From assembly GCF_030547425.1 (NCBI RefSeq), contig NZ_JAUORH010000001.1, forward strand, positions 124,001 through 188,000: a stretch of 64,000 nucleotides of DNA. Direction: 5' to 3'. Made by a program: the position numbers and the translations under genes. This DNA is from Tenacibaculum sp. 1_MG-2023. Its GTDB lineage: Bacteria > Bacteroidota > Bacteroidia > Flavobacteriales > Flavobacteriaceae. This document shows positions 8,660 through 16,458 of this stretch, in pieces (the stretch's first letter is position 1; the number at the start of each line of letters is the position of its first letter). The notes beneath the pieces are model-generated. The model did not search any database, was not told where the DNA came from, and saw only the letters and a program-made list of their open reading frames with translations.

Positions 8660-9238
8660 CTAAGCTTCTTCAGTTTCAGATGCTGCTTTAGCGGCATTAC
8701 GAGACATACGAACTTGAGCAACTACTGTGTTGTCTGGGTGTAAAAATGTGTATTTGTCATTTTTTAACTCAGTAACATATAATTTATTACCAATTTCTAA
8801 TTCAGTAATATCAGCTTCGATATAATCTGGTAAATTAGCTGGTAAAGCTTTTACTTTTAACTTACGTAAGTTGTGACGTAAAGCACCACCTACCATAACA
8901 CCTTTAGAAGTTCCAACTAAACGAACAGGAATATCCATTGTTACAGCTTTGTCTTCAAATAATTGGTAGAAGTCTACGTGTAAAATACTATCTTGTACTG
9001 GGTGGAATTGTATATCTTGCAATACAGCACTGTATGTTATACCATCTAATTCAATCGTAGCAGTAAATACGTCTGGAGTATATACTAATGGCTTGAACGA
9101 TTTTTCGTCAGCTGAAAAGTGTACTGGCTTGTCTCCTCCGTATAATACGCAAGGAACCTTTCCAGCATTACGTAAGGCTTTGGTTGCTTTTTTACCTACG
9201 CTTTCTCTTTGAGATCCTTTGATTGTAATTGATTTCAT
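8660..9238 (-). CDS. rplY: 50S ribosomal protein L25/Ctc
   Basis: Binds 5S rRNA in the large subunit. At 192 aa it is the long CTC form, with an L25 domain (about residues 1-95, [23 protein letters not shown]) and a C-terminal beta domain of TL5/CTC type. Start ATG lies 21 bp after prs, so the pair is one operon; pth follows after a terminator. This prs-rplY-pth order is common in bacteria. Confidence 0.95.
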   Translation of the reverse strand: MKSITIKGSQRESVGKKATKALRNAGKVPCVLYGGDKPVHFSADEKSFKPLVYTPDVFTATIELDGITYSAVLQDIQFHPVQDSILHVDFYQLFEDKAVTMDIPVRLVGTSKGVMVGGALRHNLRKLKVKALPANLPDYIEADITELEIGNKLYVTELKNDKYTFLHPDNTVVAQVRMSRNAAKAASETEEA

Positions 9239-9259
9239 TACTTTGTTTATTAAATTTAT

Positions 9260-10201
9260 TTACATTAAAAATTGATCACTAATTGATGTATTGTCTTGGA
9301 CTTTATGCATCACATCAGCGAATAAAGTGGCGCAAGATACAATTTTTATTTTAGATACACTCTTCTTTAAGGGTATTGTATCTGAAACAATTAGCTCTGT
9401 TAATTGAGAGTTTTGAATTCTTTCGTAAGCATTGCCAGAAAGAATAGGATGAGTACAGATGGCACGTACACTTTTTGCTCCTCTTTCCATCATTAAATCA
9501 GCTGCTTTAGTAAGAGTTCCTCCAGTATCAATCATGTCGTCTACAAGAATCACATTCTTGCCTTCGACCTCACCAATAAGCTCCATATGAGCAATTACAT
9601 TAGCTTTTTGACGCTGCTTATAACAAATAACCACATCACTTTCTAAATACTTAGAATAAGCATAGGCTCTTTTTGAACCTCCCATATCTGGAGATGCGAT
9701 TGTTAAATTATCTAACTCTAAGCTTTCTACGTATGGTAAAAAGATAGTAGAAGCGAATAAATGATCTACTGGCTTTTCAAAGAATCCTTGAATTTGATCA
9801 GCATGTAAATCCATAGTCATAATCCTAGTTGCTCCAGCTGCTTCTAGTAGTTTTGCAACTAATTTGGCACCTATGGCTACACGAGGTTTATCTTTTCTGT
9901 CTTGACGTGCCCATCCAAAATATGGCATTACAGCTGTAATATGTCTTGCTGATGCACGCTTAGCGGCATCACACATTAATAACAATTCCATTAAATTATC
10001 TGTTGAAGGAAAAGTAGATCCTATAAGAAAAACTCTACGCCCTCTAACTGATTCTTCAAAAGCTGGTTGAAATTCACCATCGCTAAAATGTGTTGTCGTT
10101 AAATTTCCTAACTCAGTTCCATATGCGTTAGCGATTTCTTCTGCAAGTTCAACACTTTGTGAACAGGCAAAGACTTTTGGGCTTAATTGATTTGTAGCCA
10201 T
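9260..10201 (-). CDS. prs: Ribose-phosphate pyrophosphokinase (PRPP synthase)
   Basis: Makes PRPP from ribose 5-phosphate and ATP for purine, pyrimidine, His, Trp and NAD synthesis. 313 aa, typical of class I. Visible motifs are the flexible loop YFGWARQDRKDKPR, the Mg-binding MDLHADQIQGFF and the PRPP loop VILVDDMIDTGGTL. Upp, a PRPP user, is at 58.3 kb. Its promoter candidate is at 10240-10247, about 38 bp before the ATG. Confidence 0.97.
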   Translation of the reverse strand: MATNQLSPKVFACSQSVELAEEIANAYGTELGNLTTTHFSDGEFQPAFEESVRGRRVFLIGSTFPSTDNLMELLLMCDAAKRASARHITAVMPYFGWARQDRKDKPRVAIGAKLVAKLLEAAGATRIMTMDLHADQIQGFFEKPVDHLFASTIFLPYVESLELDNLTIASPDMGGSKRAYAYSKYLESDVVICYKQRQKANVIAHMELIGEVEGKNVILVDDMIDTGGTLTKAADLMMERGAKSVRAICTHPILSGNAYERIQNSQLTELIVSDTIPLKKSVSKIKIVSCATLFADVMHKVQDNTSISDQFLM

Positions 10202-10239
10202 TTACAAAAAGATATTTTTAGTTAGTGTTGTTGTCAAGG

Positions 10240-10247
10240 CAAAAATA
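10240..10247 (-). promoter_or_regulatory. -7 element TATTTTTG for prs
   Basis: Perfect TAnnTTTG on the minus strand, 38 bp before the prs start. No clear TTG -33 box at the usual spacing. Confidence 0.5.
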
Positions 10248-10292
10248 AAACTATTTTAAGAGTTTAAAAGATATTTTAAATGAAATATTTTA

Positions 10293-10300
10293 TAGATTTG
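10293..10300 (+). promoter_or_regulatory. -7 element TAGATTTG for tRNA-Leu
   Basis: Perfect TAnnTTTG followed by CAC, 12 bp before the first base of the tRNA, so transcription would start a few bases before the mature 5' end. Confidence 0.6.
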
Positions 10301-10312
10301 CACTCTCCAAAA

Positions 10313-10396
10313 GCCAAAGTGGTGGAATTGGTAGACACGTCGGATTCAAAATCCGATGCTCGCAAGGGCGTGTGGGTTCGAGTCCCACCTTTGGTA
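10313..10396 (+). tRNA. tRNA-Leu (anticodon CAA)
   Basis: 84-nt tRNA whose acceptor stem GCCAAAG pairs with CTTTGGT (one G-U) and is followed by discriminator A. The anticodon stem is TCGGA/TCCGA with loop TTCAAAA, giving anticodon CAA at 10347-10349, which reads UUG. A long variable arm (TGCTCGCAAGGGCGT) confirms the class II leucine type. The T-loop is GGGTTCGAGTCCC. The 3' CCA is not encoded (TTTGGTACTA). Confidence 0.97.
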
Positions 10397-10398
10397 CT

Positions 10399-10431
10399 AA
10401 AAAGCACTTAAACTCAGTTTAAGTGCTTTTT
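10399..10431. terminator. Strong bidirectional terminator
   Basis: A perfect 15-bp stem (AAAAAGCACTTAAAC / GTTTAAGTGCTTTTT) with loop TCA. It ends the tRNA-Leu transcript on the plus strand and lies 3 bp past the stop of the mobA-like gene on the minus strand. Confidence 0.9.
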
Positions 10432-10433
10432 AG

Positions 10434-11552
10434 TTATGAGTTAATTTCTCTTTTGACTTGTTCAAACTCTTCAGGAGTATTGATGTTTCTTATAAGGCCG
10501 TCATCAATTTCAATAATTTCAACTTCGGAATTGATTAACATTTTACGAGGGCAAGAATAACCTTGTGCTAAATAAGCTAATAATTTTCTGTAAGCTTTTG
10601 GTTCGTAAATGGTGATTAAAGGCTCAGGAAACTCTTTGTTTTTACCTTTGATTGCAGTAGCAACTTTACTTGGATTCCTTTTTTGTAATAATAATTGAAT
10701 AAGGTGATTATTTACAAATGGAAGATCTGTAGCGATAACTAACCATGCTGAGTTTGGATCTTTTTGAAAAGCAGAACAAATACCTCCAAATGGCCCTAAG
10801 TTTAAAAAGGTATCGGGAATTTCATTTGTTGTTTCCGAATAAGTAGATGAACCTCTTACAGAGTAAAAAGTTTCTAAATTGTTGTTTTCTAGTAACTCTT
10901 TTACATGTTCTTTTTGAGGCTTTTTATAGTACACTAACTCCGATTTGTCACGTCCCATTCGAGTACTTTTTCCGCCTATTAAAACCAGCCCTTTTACAGG
11001 AGCAATGTTTTCTTTAATGAGATTGTGTATATGATTAGATATTTTATCAATCTCATTAATGGTATAAGAGGTACTATTTTTGATGTTTGGAAAACGCTCT
11101 AGTAAACAATCAAAATATACTGAATCTTCGTTCAACTTAATTATAAACTGAATGTTTGTTAATTGGTCTAACCTTTTTTTTACAGAAGCTTCTTTCTCGT
11201 CATCTAAAATCAAAATTTGTTTCGCTCCTTGGTAATGATTTCCGTTAACGAATACAAAATCGTGATTGTAAAACTGTAAGCGTTGTTCGTATTTGTTTAC
11301 AATAGCAGTAGTATTTAGCTGTAAATTACCTTTATGATGAAAGGTATATTCAGATAAAGTATTTTGCTCAACATCTTTAGCATGCGAAGCATCAAAATAG
11401 CCTAAATTATATTTCGATAACCTTTTTGAAACTTCATTAACTAAATCAGTAATAACCCCGCATTTTGTTCCTAAAATAGCTACTTCATTAGGAGCAAAAT
11501 TATCATTATGCTTTTTAACAAGGTTTGTATGTTTGGTATGCTTCTTATCCAT
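10434..11552 (-). CDS. MobA-like nucleotidyltransferase with N-terminal extra domain
   Basis: The C-terminal half (from about residue 187) is a MobA-type NTP transferase with GLVLIGGKSTRMGRDKSEL, NLGPFGGICSAF, IATDLPFV and NTPEEF. It would attach GMP to molybdopterin. The N-terminal 185 residues look like a worn-out MobB: the strand before the P-loop is there, but the loop reads LGTKCGVITD, without the Gly-Lys-Thr needed for GTP binding. Length 372 aa, against about 200 for MobA alone. It overlaps moaC by 8 bp. The MobB reading is inference. Confidence 0.8.
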   Translation of the reverse strand: MDKKHTKHTNLVKKHNDNFAPNEVAILGTKCGVITDLVNEVSKRLSKYNLGYFDASHAKDVEQNTLSEYTFHHKGNLQLNTTAIVNKYEQRLQFYNHDFVFVNGNHYQGAKQILILDDEKEASVKKRLDQLTNIQFIIKLNEDSVYFDCLLERFPNIKNSTSYTINEIDKISNHIHNLIKENIAPVKGLVLIGGKSTRMGRDKSELVYYKKPQKEHVKELLENNNLETFYSVRGSSTYSETTNEIPDTFLNLGPFGGICSAFQKDPNSAWLVIATDLPFVNNHLIQLLLQKRNPSKVATAIKGKNKEFPEPLITIYEPKAYRKLLAYLAQGYSCPRKMLINSEVEIIEIDDGLIRNINTPEEFEQVKREINS

Positions 11553-12021
11553 TTTTTATATCTGATTTTCCGCCTGTTTTTTCTACTAGCTTTACTTCTT
11601 TAATTACCATTTTTTGACTGATAGCTTTACACATATCATAAATAGTTAAACAAGTTGCTGAAGCTCCTGTAAGTGCTTCCATTTCTACTCCCGTTTTTCC
11701 TTCAATAGTCACTTTACAAAAAACCTCTACATGTTCATCGTCTACAATATTGATGTCAATATCCACTCCGTTGATTAACAAAGGATGGCACATTGGGATG
11801 ATATCAGAAGTCTTTTTTACGGCTTGAATTCCAGCAATGATAGCTGTTTGAAAAACAGGCCCTTTTTTAGTGATGAGTTCATCATTGGTAAAATGACTTA
11901 CAATTTCTGAACCTAAAAACATAGTAGCTTTAGCGACGGCGGTACGTTTCGTAATTTTTTTATCAGAAACATTGACCATTTTAGGTTGATTTTGTTCGTT
12001 TATGTGTGAAAAGTTGCTCAC
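11545..12021 (-). CDS. moaC: Cyclic pyranopterin monophosphate synthase MoaC
   Basis: Works with MoaA to make cyclic pyranopterin monophosphate, the first intermediate of molybdenum cofactor. 158 aa with MVNVSDKKITKRTAVA, MCHPLLINGVDI, GKTGVEMEALTGAS and KTGGKS. The start is GTG; the leader (SNFSHINEQNQPK) resembles that of flavobacterial homologues. An ATG at residue 15 is the alternative. It overlaps mobA by 8 bp, showing coupling. Confidence 0.95.
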   Translation of the reverse strand: MSNFSHINEQNQPKMVNVSDKKITKRTAVAKATMFLGSEIVSHFTNDELITKKGPVFQTAIIAGIQAVKKTSDIIPMCHPLLINGVDIDINIVDDEHVEVFCKVTIEGKTGVEMEALTGASATCLTIYDMCKAISQKMVIKEVKLVEKTGGKSDIKNG

Positions 12022-12061
12022 TTTTTATAAGTTTTAAATATTGAGTTCTTGTCAGGTTTAG

Positions 12062-12168
12062 TTGTCACATCGAGTGAATTTCGTTTTCGACAGAAAAAAG
12101 AAATTAGTATCGAGATGTATATTAGACTGGTTCTCGATACAGTTTCCACTCATTTCGAACAGACACTT
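12062..12168. repeat. Degenerate palindromic intergenic repeat, GTCACnTCGAGTG type
   Basis: Begins GTCACATCGAGTGAA and contains the inverted pair GTATCGAGA (12108-12116) / TCTCGATAC (12132-12140), ending near CACTCATTTCGAAC. Related short copies are at 60878 and 61856. It fills the 319-bp gap between moaC and moeA. A 79-codon plus-strand frame runs through it but looks like chance. Apart from this I see nothing in 12022-12340. Confidence 0.65.
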
Positions 12169-12340
12169 TTACTTTTTAAAGTTCTTTTTTGCTAAGTTAG
12201 GAAGTTTTTCAAACTCATTATTTATAAGGGCTTCTTTTTTAGATCTAGACCATTTTTTAATTTATTTTTCTTATTCCAATCATGAAAACCACTTGAACTA
12301 ACAAGATTATTTTTCATAATTAAAAGCTCAACATTCAAAA

Positions 12341-13537
12341 CTAAAAACTACGATACGTTAGTGCCGGAAAAACACATCCTTTTTTAAATGCTACTTCTTC
12401 TGTTTTTGGTAGTTCAATAAAACCATCGGCTTCTACTAAACTAGCTAAATCACCAGAACCATTTCCTTGTATTGGGTTTGCGTATACTTGTCCGTTTTCT
12501 GAAGTTAATTTTACTTGTAAAAAACAGCTTAAATTAGGTTTAAAAGTGATGTCTTTTGCTAAAGTAGCTGTTTTTTCTTCGGAAGAAACTCCAACAGATT
12601 TTTTATACCAAGGATAAAAATACACCAAACAATTTACAAATGTGGAAACTGGATTCCCAGGAAAAGCAAACACGTTGCAGTTATTTGTAGTGCCGAACCA
12701 AAATGGCTTCCCTGGTCGTTGTGAAACTCTATGGAATAATTTTTCAACACCCAATTCATCTAAAACTTCGGGTAAAAAATCAAACTTACCCTTACTAACA
12801 GCACCACTAAATAATAGCACATCATATTCTTTTAAGTAGGATTCTATTTTTTCTTTTAAAATTTGTTTTTCATCAGCTATATGCGCTGTTTCTGCTGGAA
12901 TTTTTAAATTGTTCAATAAGGAAACTAACGTGTATACATTACTTCTCCGGATTTGGTGGTCTAACGGATTTTCATTTACATCAACCAATTCATCACCCGT
13001 AGAAACAATCATCACTTTAGGTTGTTTGGCAACTTTTACAGTGGCTTTTCCAACGGTAGCTAATACACCAATTTCAGCGGTGGAAATAATCGTATTCTTT
13101 TTTATTAGAACTGTACCTTTATTTTTATCAGAACCTTTTCTGTGAATGTTTTGCCCTTCTTTAGTTTCATCAACAATAATAGTTGCTACTTGAGTGTTAA
13201 TTTCAACATCTTCATAACGAATTATTGTGTCACAGTTGTTAGGTAATACTGCACCCGTCATTACTTCATAACAGTTGGCAGCATTATTTAGTGTTTGTTG
13301 TGGACTTCCAGCAGCTTGGATTCCTTCTATTTTAAAGTCATGAAGCCCTTGTTCAAAAAAACGATAGTTGATCGCGATTCCGTCCATGGCTACTCGGTTG
13401 AAAGGGGGAAAATCTCTGTCAGCAACAATATCTTCCTTTAAAACTCTTCCGACAGCTTCTAAAAAAGAAATTTCTTCAACACCAAAATCTTGTGTGTTTT
13501 CTAAAATTATATGTTTGGCTTCTTTTACTGTAATCAT
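12341..13537 (-). CDS. moeA: Molybdopterin molybdenumtransferase MoeA
   Basis: Inserts molybdate into adenylylated molybdopterin. 398 aa with the expected order of motifs: VAMDGIAI, MTGAVLPNNCDTIIRYEDV, VMIVSTGDELV, FSGAVSKGKFDFL (normally GGVSxGxxD; the first Gly is Ser here), and QRPGKPFWFG with FAFPGNPVS. A degenerate repeat separates it from moaC and 68 bp separate it from moaA. The cluster lacks moaD, moaE and a molybdoenzyme gene within view. Confidence 0.95.
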   Translation of the reverse strand: MITVKEAKHIILENTQDFGVEEISFLEAVGRVLKEDIVADRDFPPFNRVAMDGIAINYRFFEQGLHDFKIEGIQAAGSPQQTLNNAANCYEVMTGAVLPNNCDTIIRYEDVEINTQVATIIVDETKEGQNIHRKGSDKNKGTVLIKKNTIISTAEIGVLATVGKATVKVAKQPKVMIVSTGDELVDVNENPLDHQIRRSNVYTLVSLLNNLKIPAETAHIADEKQILKEKIESYLKEYDVLLFSGAVSKGKFDFLPEVLDELGVEKLFHRVSQRPGKPFWFGTTNNCNVFAFPGNPVSTFVNCLVYFYPWYKKSVGVSSEEKTATLAKDITFKPNLSCFLQVKLTSENGQVYANPIQGNGSGDLASLVEADGFIELPKTEEVAFKKGCVFPALTYRSF

Positions 13538-13605
13538 ATGTTAAAGTGTAACTGTTAAAAAGTTTAATTGTTACAATTTCAAATTATCTAATTGACACAT
13601 TGAAA

Positions 13606-14595
13606 TTAGCCTCCAATAGTACTCATACTTTCGGTTACGTTTTCTTTTCTATTTGCCTCAGCAACAAAACCATTTTCAGGTTTTTCTTTTATCAATGATA
13701 AAAACAAGGTTTTTAAATCTTCATTGCTTGCACCATTTCTAATAAAGTCACGTAGGTTAAAAACGCCGTCATCAAACAGGCAGTTTTTAAAAGTTCCTGT
13801 TGAGGTAATCCTAATTCGGTTACAATCATTACAGATAGTACGAGTGAATGCAGGTATTATCCCTATAGTTCCCTTATGATTCTCTATGGAAAAATTTCTA
13901 GAGGTAGATGATTTTTTTGAGGGAAGTTCAGTAACAATAAACTTAGATTGTATCTTATCTAAGATTTTGTTATAGTTCCAAACCTCTTCTGCATTTCGTT
14001 GTCCTTTTCCATTAAAAGGCATTTCTTCAATAAAACGAACTACAATATCCTTGTCTTTAGTAAGCTGAACAAAATCGTTAATTTCATTAGTGTTAAATCC
14101 AGACTGAACAACAACATTCAGTTTTAAATTCAATGAACTTTTTTCTAATAACTCAAAGGTTTTATATACTTCTGTAAAAATATCCCTACGAGTAATTTTA
14201 GCAAACTTTTCAGGGTGTAAACTATCAATACTTAAATTAATATTCTTAACCTTTTTAAGGTTTTCTATCGTTTTTATGTGTTTATAAATAAGAGCTCCAT
14301 TGGTTGTGATATTAATGTCATCTAATAAATCATTATACGATAACATCTCCAAAAAAGAAACAAAATCTTTTCTTACAAAAGGCTCACCACCTGTTAAACG
14401 AACTTTGTTAACCCCCAATTCAGTAAGTACTCTAATTATACGGTACATTTCTTTGTAGGTAAGTAGCTCTTTACGAGGTACAATATCAATTCCTTGAGCA
14501 GGCATACAATATTGACAGCGTAAGTTACAACGGTCGGTTACCGCTAATCGAACGTAGTTAATTTGTCTTCCAAAACTATCAATAAGTGTACTCAT
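13606..14595 (-). CDS. moaA: GTP 3',8-cyclase MoaA (radical SAM)
   Basis: Radical SAM enzyme that rearranges GTP to 3',8-cyclo-GTP. 329 aa; N-terminal cluster CNLRCQYC (Cx3Cx2C), SAM-binding LTGGEPFVR, a C-terminal second cluster in CNDCNRIRITSTG...NCLF, and the essential C-terminal Gly-Gly (STIGG). Divergent from uvrC over 66 bp. A near-consensus TACCTTTA lies 4 nt before the ATG, as at predicted leaderless genes. Confidence 0.97.
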   Translation of the reverse strand: MSTLIDSFGRQINYVRLAVTDRCNLRCQYCMPAQGIDIVPRKELLTYKEMYRIIRVLTELGVNKVRLTGGEPFVRKDFVSFLEMLSYNDLLDDINITTNGALIYKHIKTIENLKKVKNINLSIDSLHPEKFAKITRRDIFTEVYKTFELLEKSSLNLKLNVVVQSGFNTNEINDFVQLTKDKDIVVRFIEEMPFNGKGQRNAEEVWNYNKILDKIQSKFIVTELPSKKSSTSRNFSIENHKGTIGIIPAFTRTICNDCNRIRITSTGTFKNCLFDDGVFNLRDFIRNGASNEDLKTLFLSLIKEKPENGFVAEANRKENVTESMSTIGG

Positions 14596-14661
14596 ATTGT
14601 AAAGGTAGTAAAACTAAAAATCATACTCTTTTAAAAGGGTAAAAAATCGTATTTTCGTTGT
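14596..14661. promoter_or_regulatory. Divergent moaA/uvrC promoter region
   Basis: Both genes have a near -7 element exactly 4 nt from the start: minus strand TACCTTTA (14607-14600) for moaA, plus strand TATTTTCG (14650-14657) for uvrC. Each differs from TAnnTTTG at one position. No -33 TTG box is clear. Confidence 0.4.
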
Positions 14662-16458
14662 ATGCCAACATCACTCGAACTTCAAGTACAAACACTACCG
14701 AACTCGCCAGGAGTTTATCAATATTTTGATAAAGAAGATGTGATTATTTATGTTGGAAAAGCAAAGAATTTAAAGAAGCGGGTTTCGTCTTATTTTACTA
14801 AGAATCATGAGAATGGTAAAACACGAGTTTTAGTCAAAAAAATTGTTCGAATAGAGCATGTGGTGGTAGATACTGAAACGGATGCGTTGCTGCTTGAAAA
14901 CAACTTGATAAAAAAATACAAACCACGATACAATGTGTTATTGAAGGATGATAAGTCATATCCGTGGATTTGTATAAAGAAAGAGCGATTTCCTCGCATA
15001 TTTTCTACAAGAAGAGTTGTTAAAGATGGATCGGAGTATTTTGGACCTTACACAAATATGCGAACGGTGCATGCGTTGTTGGATTTAATTAAAGAGTTAT
15101 ACCCGCTACGTACTTGTAATTATGATTTAAGTCAAGAAAAGATTGACACTGATAAGTATAAAGTTTGTTTAGAGTATCATTTAGGAAACTGTAAAGGACC
15201 TTGTGAAGGATATCAAACCGAAGAGGATTATTTAGAAGATGTTAGAGCAATTAGAAATATCATTAAAGGAAATTTTAAAGAGAGTTTACAGCAGTTTGAA
15301 AAAATAATGCTCGATTTCGCTGCTGATATGCAATTTGAAGAGGCACAAAAAATTAAAGAAAAGCTAGCTTCTTTACAAAATTACCAAGCTAAATCAACTA
15401 TAGTAAATCCATCAATTAATAATGTAGATGTGTTTTCTATCATTTCTGACGAGTCGCATGGATATGCAAACTTTTTCAAGATAATGAACGGTTCAATTGT
15501 ACAATCCTATACCACAGAAATTAAGAAAAAACTGGAAGAAACGAATAAGGAGCTTTTAGAGTTGTTTATTATTGAAACTCGCCAACGATTTAACTCGTTA
15601 TCAAGAGAAATTTTTGTTCCCTTTAAAGTAAATGTGGGTAAAGATATTAAAGTAACGATACCTAAATTAGGAGATAAAAAACGTATTGTTGAATTGTCTG
15701 AACGCAATGCAAAGTTTTACCGTCAAGAACAATTTAAACAAATAAAGATTGTAGATCCTGATCGTCATGTAAAAAGAATCATGGCGCAAATGCAAAAAGA
15801 TTTACGATTAGGAAAAGAACCACGTCATATTGAATGTTTTGATAACTCAAATATACAAGGAACAAATCCTGTTGCTGCGTGCGTGGTTTTTAAAGACGGA
15901 AAACCAAGTAAAAAAGACTACCGCCATTTTAATATAAAAACAGTTGAAGGTCCTGATGATTTTGCTTCTATGGAAGAAGTTGTATATAGAAGATATAAAC
16001 GATTATTAGACGAAGAACAGCCTTTGCCACAGTTAATAGTAATTGATGGAGGTAAAGGACAGTTATCTTCTGCCTTAAAGAGTTTAGATACTTTGGGTTT
16101 AAGAGGGAAAATAGCCATTATTGGTATTGCAAAAAGATTGGAGGAGATTTTTTATCCTGGAGACCCAGTTCCGTTGTATTTGGACAAAAAATCAGAAACA
16201 CTTAAAATAATTCAGTATTTGCGTAATGAAGCACACCGTTTCGGAATTACTTTCCATAGAAATAAACGAAGTAAAAGCGCGATACAATCTGAATTAGAAC
16301 AAATTCCTGATATAGGAAAACAAACTATTACTAACTTACTACGTAAGTTTAAATCAGCCAAAAGAGTAAAAGTAGCTACTTTTGAAGAACTGAAAGAGGT
16401 GGTTGGAAATGCTAGAGCTCAAAAAATATACAAACACTATCAAAAAAAAGGGAAATGA
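14662..16458 (+). CDS. uvrC: Excinuclease ABC subunit C
   Basis: Makes the dual incisions around DNA lesions in nucleotide excision repair with UvrA and UvrB. 598 aa; the GIY-YIG nuclease is at the N-terminus (SPGVYQYFDKEDVIIYVGKA), the UVR motif at about residues 210-240 (FEEAQKIKEKLASLQ), then the RNase H-like domain (ECFDNSNIQGTNPVA, LIVIDGGKGQ), and a C-terminal helix-hairpin-helix (LEQIPDIGKQTITNLL). Its stop overlaps the patatin gene start (ATGA). Confidence 0.97.
   Translation: MPTSLELQVQTLPNSPGVYQYFDKEDVIIYVGKAKNLKKRVSSYFTKNHENGKTRVLVKKIVRIEHVVVDTETDALLLENNLIKKYKPRYNVLLKDDKSYPWICIKKERFPRIFSTRRVVKDGSEYFGPYTNMRTVHALLDLIKELYPLRTCNYDLSQEKIDTDKYKVCLEYHLGNCKGPCEGYQTEEDYLEDVRAIRNIIKGNFKESLQQFEKIMLDFAADMQFEEAQKIKEKLASLQNYQAKSTIVNPSINNVDVFSIISDESHGYANFFKIMNGSIVQSYTTEIKKKLEETNKELLELFIIETRQRFNSLSREIFVPFKVNVGKDIKVTIPKLGDKKRIVELSERNAKFYRQEQFKQIKIVDPDRHVKRIMAQMQKDLRLGKEPRHIECFDNSNIQGTNPVAACVVFKDGKPSKKDYRHFNIKTVEGPDDFASMEEVVYRRYKRLLDEEQPLPQLIVIDGGKGQLSSALKSLDTLGLRGKIAIIGIAKRLEEIFYPGDPVPLYLDKKSETLKIIQYLRNEAHRFGITFHRNKRSKSAIQSELEQIPDIGKQTITNLLRKFKSAKRVKVATFEELKEVVGNARAQKIYKHYQKKGK

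Noticed and set aside
8491..8721. A 76-codon minus-strand frame over the rplY end and pth start
   Set aside because: It crosses a terminator and overlaps two well-supported genes in another frame.
12062..12301. A 79-codon plus-strand reading frame between moaC and moeA
   Set aside because: It runs through a degenerate palindromic repeat, has no recognisable domain and no spacing or composition typical of genes here.
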